A stretch of DNA of 10,444 bases, taken from GWA2-46-10 sp964361435. GTDB lineage: Bacteria; Patescibacteriota; Minisyncoccia; UBA6257; Colwellbacteraceae. The stretch spans positions 1 through 10,444 of the forward strand of contig CAYIAN010000017.1 in the NCBI GenBank assembly GCA_964361435.1. Reading direction: 5' to 3'. Positions 6,919-10,444 of this stretch are shown piece by piece. Position numbers and translations under genes: made by a program. How positions within the stretch are numbered: position 1 is the stretch's first letter; each line of letters begins with the position of its first letter. The notes beneath the pieces are model-generated. The model was not told where the DNA came from. It did not search any database and saw only the letters and a list, made by a program, of their open reading frames with translations.

Positions 6919-7641
6919 TCATTTACTTGAAGTTGACGTATTTTTTCTTCTCGCAATAACCACAAGACTAACACCGAAAGGGAGCGGAAATATCCGAATC
7001 AAAAATGATTCTACCATAACTATGCACGTTAGGATCCAATTAAGAAATCCGCCCGTAAAAGAAGAAGATCCTGAATATCCCATAAGTCGCACAAGCATGG
7101 CGGGGAAAAAAAGAAGCATGTTCCAATGGCTAATAGCTAATATTTCGTATCCGGTTGTCTGAAGAGTTTTCGTAAACGAACGTCGAGTATACCTACGAAA
7201 GTGTTCATTCATCACATCGTGGTCGTTCCATATCAGTGGAAAAACGGGCACAGTAAATATAAGTAGTCCGTCTGGTGTGAGTGCTTTATGAAGCGACCGC
7301 AGAAAAGCAATATCATTTTCAATGTGTTCAATTACATCAAAAAGTCCAATCTGCGCATAACGACGGGATAGCGCCTCCTTCTTTGTGGCATATGTGGCCT
7401 TATATCCACGCTTAGCTGCCTCAGCGCGGGCCGCCGCATTGGGCTCAAATGCGTATACATCAGGGCTAAGACGCCTAAGCTCAGCAAACATTCCGCCAAA
7501 TCCTGCACCGAAATCTAACACGGGTTCGTTCGTTGTTTTGATGTGTATTTTATCGAGCATAGCGCGGACTGCACGTGCTCTACCAGAATACCACCATGAC
7601 TTTTCAGCTTTTTTTAAGAGTGCGAATGCTTCTCGTTTCAT
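6919..7641 (-). CDS. Class I SAM-dependent methyltransferase
   Basis: A 240-residue methyltransferase of the Methyltransf_11/23 type. The N-terminal SWWYSGRARAVRAML (15-29) resembles the E-HWWF-GRR lead seen in many methyltransferases of surface-glycan clusters. The SAM site is VLDFGAGFGG (41-50), with the acidic motif AFEP (64-67) and LFDVIEHIEND (100-110). The C-terminal part has hydrophobic stretches (about 173-187 and 198-226) that may bind the membrane. The reading frame stays open upstream through the tRNA-Leu gene to 7794, but that part is merely the tRNA translated. I therefore start at the ATG at 7641, just before the family's N-terminal motif. No strong Shine-Dalgarno is present (AGAAAAAG directly before the ATG). 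Substrate unknown; context suggests a glycan or glycolipid. Confidence 0.85.
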   Translation of the reverse strand: MKREAFALLKKAEKSWWYSGRARAVRAMLDKIHIKTTNEPVLDFGAGFGGMFAELRRLSPDVYAFEPNAAARAEAAKRGYKATYATKKEALSRRYAQIGLFDVIEHIENDIAFLRSLHKALTPDGLLIFTVPVFPLIWNDHDVMNEHFRRYTRRSFTKTLQTTGYEILAISHWNMLLFFPAMLVRLMGYSGSSSFTGGFLNWILTCIVMVESFLIRIFPLPFGVSLVVIARRKNTSTSSK

Positions 7642-7713
7642 CTTTTTCTGGGGATTGTTTAGGCATAGATTTTTGGGTAGCTTCCTTACCACAACTCTTC
7701 CACTTTTCCTATC

Positions 7714-7800
7714 TGGTGCCCAGGGCGGGATTCGAACCCGCACGTCCACTAAGGGACACAGCCCCTCAAGCTGCCGTGTAAACCGTTCCACCACCTGGGC
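7714..7800 (-). tRNA. tRNA-Leu (anticodon GAG)
   Basis: Complete class II tRNA with CCA encoded (7716-7714). Acceptor GCCCAGG pairs with CCTGGGC and the discriminator is A. The anticodon stem is GCAGC/GCTGT with loop TTGAGGG, giving GAG, which reads CUC and CUU. The long variable arm (TCC..GGA) is typical of leucine tRNAs, and the T arm is GCGGG-TTCGAAT-CCCGC. It lies 15 bases after rplS on the same strand and 72 bases before the methyltransferase ATG. Confidence 0.95.
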
Positions 7801-7814
7801 AAAAGTTTAATACA

Positions 7815-7820
7815 ATTATA
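7815..7820 (-). promoter_or_regulatory. Consensus -10 box before tRNA-Leu
   Basis: A perfect TATAAT on the minus strand spans the rplS stop codon and ends 14 bases before the tRNA 5' end, a typical distance for a tRNA promoter. No matching -35 hexamer is seen upstream, where rplS is coding, so the promoter may be weak. The tRNA could instead be cut from the rplS transcript. Confidence 0.4.
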
Positions 7821-8151
7821 CGCCAAGCTTCTGTTTAATCTTCTTAACCGGAAGCTTACGAAGGAAGTAGAGTTTTGATCTACGTACCCTCTTTGGTTCT
7901 TTTAGAATGGCAACCCTCTTTATGGTTGGGGTGTATATCGGATAGATCTTCTCTACTCCAACCCCAGCGACTTCTCCCCGTACGGTGAAGGTAGCGCCTG
8001 CTTCCTTGCCGTGCTTGCGGGCCAGAACGATACCCTCAAATTGGCCATTTTTGTCATAGACCTTGACCCGTACGCCGGGTCTAATCTTTTCTAGTGTTTC
8101 CGCGCTAATCATTGCTAGAGCAACTTTAATCGACTCTTCTTTATTTTTCAA
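7816..8151 (-). CDS. rplS: 50S ribosomal protein L19
   Basis: L19 is a large-subunit protein at the interface with the 30S subunit. The core is recognisable: IRPGVRVKVYDKNGQFEGIV with LARK, then ATFTVRGEVAGVGVEKIYPI with the TPTIKRVAI segment, and the basic C-terminus RVRRSKLYFLRKL. The loop after RVKVY is shorter than in E. coli L19. The start is uncertain. TTG at 8151 gives 111 residues and overlaps the pseudouridine synthase by 11 bases, with about the usual number of residues before the RPG motif. ATG at 8112 gives 98 residues. Neither has a clear Shine-Dalgarno. It sits between an rRNA-modification gene and tRNA-Leu, in one transcription direction. Confidence 0.92.
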   Translation of the reverse strand: MKNKEESIKVALAMISAETLEKIRPGVRVKVYDKNGQFEGIVLARKHGKEAGATFTVRGEVAGVGVEKIYPIYTPTIKRVAILKEPKRVRRSKLYFLRKLPVKKIKQKLGV

Positions 8152-8821
8152 GTTTTGCTAGAAATGCTCTGAAGTCTCCTGGCGGGTCAGCCGCAAACTT
8201 CACTACCTTGCCCGGCTCTAGCTCCAACTCAACGGAGTAAGCATGGAGCATCTGACGGGGAGCTTCCTCTTCATTTTTCTTTGATCCATATAGTGTATCT
8301 CCCAAAACTGGGTGTCCAATCGATGCCATGTGCACTCTGATCTGATGAGTTCTCCCTGTTTTAGGAAAGACTTCTAGAAGAGAGGCATTCTTGAGTTCTT
8401 TTGAAACTTTATATTGAGTAATAGCACTTTTAGTCATTTTCCCTCCGTGCACAGTGCGTTTAGTTGTGCCAGGCTTAAGACTAATTGGAGTATCAATTAT
8501 TCCCCCTTTCTCTTTTGGGACTCCCCTTACGATAGCAAGATACGTTTTTTTGATTTTCCCGTGCGCAAATAAACTTTTTAGGTATTCAAAATATTTTTGA
8601 TTGCGGGGAACAAGCACTATCCCTGAAGTATCTTTATCCAATCTATGCACAACTCCAGGCCTTTCTTCTGGCTTATCTCCTACCGTAGTTACTTCGGGGA
8701 AATGCACTATCAACCAATCTACTAGGGTGGCCTCTCCTTGACCGTCGCTGTGCATCAAAAGTCCTGCCGGTTTATTCAGCACAACTAAGTTCTCGTTTTC
8801 GAAAACAATTTCTGGATCCAT
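8141..8821 (-). CDS. RluA/RluD-family 23S rRNA pseudouridine synthase
   Basis: Isomerises specific uridines, probably in 23S rRNA, to pseudouridine. The protein has 226 residues and consists of the catalytic domain only; the N-terminal S4 RNA-binding domain of RluC/RluD is missing, as in the short RluA type. Motifs are NKPAGLLMHS (16-25), the catalytic loop RPGVVHRLDKDTSGIVLV (54-71, nucleophile D62), KTGRTHQIRVHM (154-165), HPVLGDTLYG (170-179) and LHAY (192-195). All conserved catalytic parts are present. It follows the DUF1761 gene by 15 bases and overlaps or touches rplS, a sensible pairing of rRNA modification with a ribosomal protein. The exact target uridine cannot be told from the sequence. 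Confidence 0.9.
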   Translation of the reverse strand: MDPEIVFENENLVVLNKPAGLLMHSDGQGEATLVDWLIVHFPEVTTVGDKPEERPGVVHRLDKDTSGIVLVPRNQKYFEYLKSLFAHGKIKKTYLAIVRGVPKEKGGIIDTPISLKPGTTKRTVHGGKMTKSAITQYKVSKELKNASLLEVFPKTGRTHQIRVHMASIGHPVLGDTLYGSKKNEEEAPRQMLHAYSVELELEPGKVVKFAADPPGDFRAFLAKLEK

Positions 8822-8836
8822 TAGTTATCGAAATCC

Positions 8837-9247
8837 CTATCCTAAGTAGCTAAGCACCAATCCCATCGCTAATAATTGAACGAGGGAATACGCGCTGTTC
8901 AACATAAAGAGCTTCCAAGATTTTCCCTCCCACAATACTCCTCCCATTTGGATCGGCAAAACTATTCCAAACCAAACCCAGAGAATGACGCCGTACGAGA
9001 ACCCACTAAAATATTGGAAGCTAAAGGCGATGAGTAGTGCTAGGGCGTATGCGGTTACAAGCTGCCCCACAAACCCTAGGCTGTAACTCAATATCATCCC
9101 TCTCTTTTTTGTCGCTTCAATGGTTTCTTTGTTGAATCCTATTAATTTCATCCATTGTTTCCCAAATATGGGACTGTACCAAAGGGCTCCCACGGCCATG
9201 CCCACAATACCAGCCAACGCCACTCCAATTAAATTAATGTTTGGCAT
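8837..9247 (-). CDS. DUF1761 integral membrane protein
   Basis: A 136-residue membrane protein with four predicted helices (about 5-26, 52-74, 82-103, 113-134). The N-terminal NLIGVALAGIVGMAVGALWY followed by SPIFGKQWMKLIGF is the signature of DUF1761, a family of unknown function in which the W-Y-S-P-x-x-F-G-K-x-W motif lies at the end of helix 1. No enzymatic residues can be assigned. A perfect TATAAT lies 6 bases before the ATG, so its mRNA may begin at the start codon itself. It is followed after 15 bases by the pseudouridine synthase gene. Confidence 0.82.
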   Translation of the reverse strand: MPNINLIGVALAGIVGMAVGALWYSPIFGKQWMKLIGFNKETIEATKKRGMILSYSLGFVGQLVTAYALALLIAFSFQYFSGFSYGVILWVWFGIVLPIQMGGVLWEGKSWKLFMLNSAYSLVQLLAMGLVLSYLG

Positions 9248-9253
9248 AGGTTA

Positions 9254-9283
9254 ATTATACAAGACTACTCTCCTATTTCTAAA
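9254..9283 (-). promoter_or_regulatory. Promoter of the DUF1761 gene (leaderless)
   Basis: On the minus strand there is a perfect TATAAT (9259-9254), with TTTAGA at an 18-base spacing upstream (4 of 6 matches to TTGACA, about 9283-9278). Only 6 bases (TAACCT) separate the -10 box from the ATG, so the transcript would start at the ATG or one base before. The promoter overlaps the end of the 48-residue gene upstream. Confidence 0.55.
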
Positions 9284-9411
9284 GTGTCCCCTGTTTCTTT
9301 ACGCAGATCGTATTTAAGGGTTTGATAGCGAATGTAAAAACTAAGAATGCCTAGAATAACTAGAGTAATTCCCCCTATCCAAAACAGTTTTTTTAAAAAG
9401 ATATCAAACAT
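9265..9411 (-). CDS. Small single-pass membrane protein (48 residues), hypothetical
   Basis: A short reading frame of 48 residues. It starts MFDIFLKKLFWIGG and continues through a hydrophobic segment (about residues 9-27, ending ILGILSFYI) to a charged tail (RYQTLKYDLRKETGDTLEIG). The positive residues before the helix and the charged tail fit a single-pass membrane protein. It ends 17 bases before the DUF1761 gene on the same strand, and a fitting -10 box (TAAGAT with upstream TGT) lies 12 bases before the ATG. No Shine-Dalgarno is visible. I do not recognise a family. Codon content looks like coding sequence, but at this length chance cannot be excluded. Confidence 0.6.
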   Translation of the reverse strand: MFDIFLKKLFWIGGITLVILGILSFYIRYQTLKYDLRKETGDTLEIGE

Positions 9412-9423
9412 ATTCTAAGGACG

Positions 9424-9432
9424 ATCTTAACA
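9424..9432 (-). promoter_or_regulatory. Extended -10 promoter of the small membrane-protein gene
   Basis: Minus-strand TGTTAAGAT fits TGn plus TAAGAT. It ends 12 bases before the ATG at 9411, so transcription would start about 5 bases upstream of the coding region. A TTGTTT lies 15 bases before the -10, short for a -35. This promoter directly follows the terminator of the upstream unit. Confidence 0.45.
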
Positions 9433-9450
9433 CAAATACAAAACAAACAA

Positions 9451-9497
9451 CCCGAGGCTTCCCCTCCACCACTTGTGGTGGAGGGGAAGACCAAGGG
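9451..9497 (-). terminator. Strong intrinsic terminator after the GC-rich orphan gene
   Basis: The core is a perfect inverted repeat with 15-base arms (CTTCCCCTCCACCAC, centre TT, GTGGTGGAGGGGAAG; 9458-9489). Flanking bases extend the stem by GG/CC and CCC/GGG pairs around a small internal loop (9451-9497). On the minus strand it is followed at once by TTGTTTGTTTTG, a T-rich tail. It begins 10 bases after the stop of the orphan gene, so it should end that transcript and insulate the next promoter. Confidence 0.8.
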
Positions 9498-9506
9498 TCC
9501 AAGGTC

Positions 9507-10127
9507 TCAAGCAGTTGCGAGGGACAGCACGTGGCGGCCCTCATCCCAGCGACGGTCGCGGAGCCGGCGGGCGTCCACGCGCCACCCCAGCAGGACGTCG
9601 CTCCAGAAGAAGCAGGCCGCGAAGACCTCGCCTACGGCGAGGACGTGGATGATGATCCAATGTCCGTCGGTGGGAAGGAAGCCCTTCTCGCCGTTGGGCT
9701 GCTCCGAGAGGAGATGGACCAGGGCGTGACCGAAGACGGTCGCGTCCATGGGGTCTCCCCCCGTCTCACCCATGATCTCCGCGTCGTTGGCCGGCTTGGT
9801 CAACGACCACATAGAGAGGGTGAGCTCCGGGGTCTCCTCGACCCGCTGAATGTGGGGCAGGACGAGCTCTTGGAAGTCGTCCGACACCCGCAGACCCTCG
9901 CGGGTCTGGAGAAGCTCGCGTGGGTTGCGCGGGTTCTCCGTCGCCGGGATGAGAATCTCGGCGACGGGACGCAGGAATTTGTACACCCACGGGTTCTCCC
10001 CGCGCAAAAACAGCTTGAAGGCCTCAAGCCACTTCTGGCCATTAGCCCCACACAGCTTTTCAAAAAAATCCTTCAACGGTCCAGCCACTTTGGCCAGAGC
10101 GCCTTCGCCGAGCATATCATCGGACAT
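9507..10127 (-). CDS. GC-rich orphan protein, CPR-type hypothetical
   Basis: A 206-residue soluble protein without signal peptide or membrane helix. Function is unknown. The N-terminal part (about 11-47) holds AKVAGPLKDFFEKL and QKWLEAFKLFLRGENPW. The middle has SDDFQELVLPHIQR, and the C-terminus ends LLGWRVDARRLRDRRW then DEGRHVLSLATA. From memory, hypothetical proteins with an FLRKENPW-like motif and a C-terminal W-x-x-G-x-x-V-x-S stretch recur in Parcubacteria genomes; I cannot verify this here. I chose ATG 10127, not 10181, because GAGGAAGG lies 6 bases upstream. The upstream ATG has no such site and sits inside the leader hairpins. The distal part is GC-rich (36-46 G+C in four 60-base lines, 9541-9780), while the conserved N-terminal part is not. 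A long antisense frame is a shadow of this composition. Confidence 0.75.
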   Translation of the reverse strand: MSDDMLGEGALAKVAGPLKDFFEKLCGANGQKWLEAFKLFLRGENPWVYKFLRPVAEILIPATENPRNPRELLQTREGLRVSDDFQELVLPHIQRVEETPELTLSMWSLTKPANDAEIMGETGGDPMDATVFGHALVHLLSEQPNGEKGFLPTDGHWIIIHVLAVGEVFAACFFWSDVLLGWRVDARRLRDRRWDEGRHVLSLATA

Positions 10128-10133
10128 GGTCAG

Positions 10134-10216
10134 CCTTCCTCTCAAGGAGATCTCCTTATGAGATCTCCACACCTCAGACATTGATTATTTATAAATCCCT
10201 GGGGTGTGGAGATCTC
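10134..10216 (-). promoter_or_regulatory. 5' leader with alternative hairpins (candidate cis-regulatory RNA)
   Basis: Read on the minus strand, the leader holds three related segments. A (10216-10199) is GAGATCTCCACACCCCAG. B (10177-10160) is its complement except for one base. C (10155-10146) is GGAGATCTCC. A can pair with B (18 positions, one mismatch, 21-base loop), or B with C (9 perfect pairs, 5-base loop), but not both. C is followed by TT and then the Shine-Dalgarno GAGGAAGG (10141-10134), and its CCTT could pair with AAGG of that site. Structure and placement suggest control of translation. No known riboswitch class is recognised. Confidence 0.5.
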
Positions 10217-10228
10217 TTTCGAATCGCA

Positions 10229-10241
10229 CACAACTGTTGTG
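10229..10241. repeat. Small perfect palindrome in the leader
   Basis: CACAAC-T-GTTGTG, six-base arms around one base, lies between the predicted transcription start and the A/B/C segments. It could be a binding site for a dimeric regulator at about +30 of the transcript. Confidence 0.3.
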
Positions 10242-10273
10242 AGTAAACCAAAAATTAAAGAACTAATGTCCAC

Positions 10274-10301
10274 AAAATACCACATAAAATGGATTAGTCA
10301 A
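10274..10301 (-). promoter_or_regulatory. Promoter of the orphan gene
   Basis: Minus-strand TTGACT (10301-10296, 5 of 6), a 16-base spacer and TATTTT (10279-10274) preceded by TGG, giving an extended -10. Transcription would begin near 10267 and give a leader of about 140 bases, unusually long next to the leaderless genes in the same window. The promoter starts 8 bases after the encoded CCA of tRNA-Val. Confidence 0.5.
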
Positions 10302-10309
10302 GTGTGTGG

Positions 10310-10384
10310 TGGTGGGTGATAGAAGTATCGAACTTCTGACCTCTTCGATGTCAACGAAGCGCTCTACCACTGAGCTAATCACCC
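10310..10384 (-). tRNA. tRNA-Val (anticodon GAC)
   Basis: Complete tRNA with CCA encoded (10312-10310). Acceptor GGGTGAT pairs with ATCACCC and the discriminator is A. The D arm is GCTC-AGTGGTA-GAGC. The anticodon stem is CTTCG/CGAAG with loop TTGACAT, giving GAC, which reads GUC and GUU. The T arm is AGAAG-TTCGATA-CTTCT. Confidence 0.95.
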
Positions 10385-10385
10385 A

Positions 10386-10444
10386 TGGTGGGCAATGCAG
10401 GTTTCGAACCTGCGGCCTCTGCCGTGTGAAGGCAGCGCTCTACC
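10386..10444 (-). tRNA. tRNA-Val (anticodon CAC), 5' end outside the window
   Basis: The 3' part of a tRNA with CCA encoded (10388-10386). Visible are the end of the D arm (GGTAGAGC), the anticodon stem CTGCC/GGCAG with loop TTCACAC (anticodon CAC, reads GUG), the T arm GCAGG-TTCGAAA-CCTGC and the acceptor strand ATTGCCC. The 5' acceptor strand is cut off by the window edge. One base separates it from the next tRNA-Val, so both are surely processed from one transcript. Confidence 0.92.

Noticed and set aside
6512..7162. Plus-strand 216-codon open frame over the deacetylase and methyltransferase genes
   Set aside because: It crosses two well-recognised minus-strand genes and has no motif or start signal of its own.
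7642..7794. Extra N-terminal 51 codons of the methyltransferase frame
   Set aside because: This stretch is mostly the tRNA-Leu gene (7714-7800) translated; the protein family starts near the ATG at 7641.
5076..7800. Genomic island integrated at tRNA-Leu
   Set aside because: No integrase and no second copy of the tRNA 3' end were seen near the trio, so integration cannot be supported.
10128..10181. Upstream ATG (10181) for the orphan gene
   Set aside because: It lies inside the leader repeats without a Shine-Dalgarno, while the ATG at 10127 has a strong one at 6 bases.
9531..10184. Long plus-strand open frame of 217 codons opposite the GC-rich orphan gene
   Set aside because: It reads as alanine/glycine/arginine-rich shadow sequence with no recognisable motif, while the minus strand has a Shine-Dalgarno, a promoter, a terminator and family-like motifs.

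Overview
The window looks like a piece of a Candidate Phyla Radiation (Patescibacteria, Parcubacteria-like) chromosome. This is inferred from several features together: small compact genes, a short RecO, a single-chain glycyl-tRNA synthetase, tRNAs with encoded CCA, few clear Shine-Dalgarno sites, -10 boxes almost touching start codons, and an orphan protein at 9507-10127 of a type I recall from such genomes. TGA is used as a normal stop, so the TGA-recoding CPR lineages are unlikely. No integrase, transposase or CRISPR array is visible.

Layout. 1-2572 is a minus-strand operon: recO, then a 582-residue membrane-anchored protein with Ig/DUF11-like domains, then the start of glyQS (cut by the window edge). 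The genes overlap or nearly touch. 2573-3235 holds a divergent promoter region, a secreted 3D-domain protein on the plus strand and its terminator. 3355-4200 is an AT-rich plus-strand gene for a membrane-anchored seven-TPR protein. It converges with a minus-strand PduO-type corrinoid adenosyltransferase (4404-4970).

5076-9411 is a long minus-strand series. In transcription order it holds a 48-residue membrane protein, a DUF1761 membrane protein, an RluA-family pseudouridine synthase, ribosomal protein L19 (rplS), tRNA-Leu(GAG), and an envelope-sugar trio: SAM methyltransferase, YdjC/ChbG-like deacetylase and GT2 glycosyltransferase with two C-terminal membrane helices. The first part serves translation. 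The trio probably modifies a polyprenyl-linked or surface glycan.

9451-10309 is a self-contained, GC-rich unit: a promoter, a long 5' leader with three mutually complementary GAGATCTCC segments, a strong Shine-Dalgarno, an orphan 206-residue protein and a strong terminator hairpin. It lies directly downstream of two tandem tRNA-Val genes (anticodons GAC and CAC, one base apart). This unit is the most interesting part of the window, because its leader could form alternative structures controlling an uncharacterised protein.
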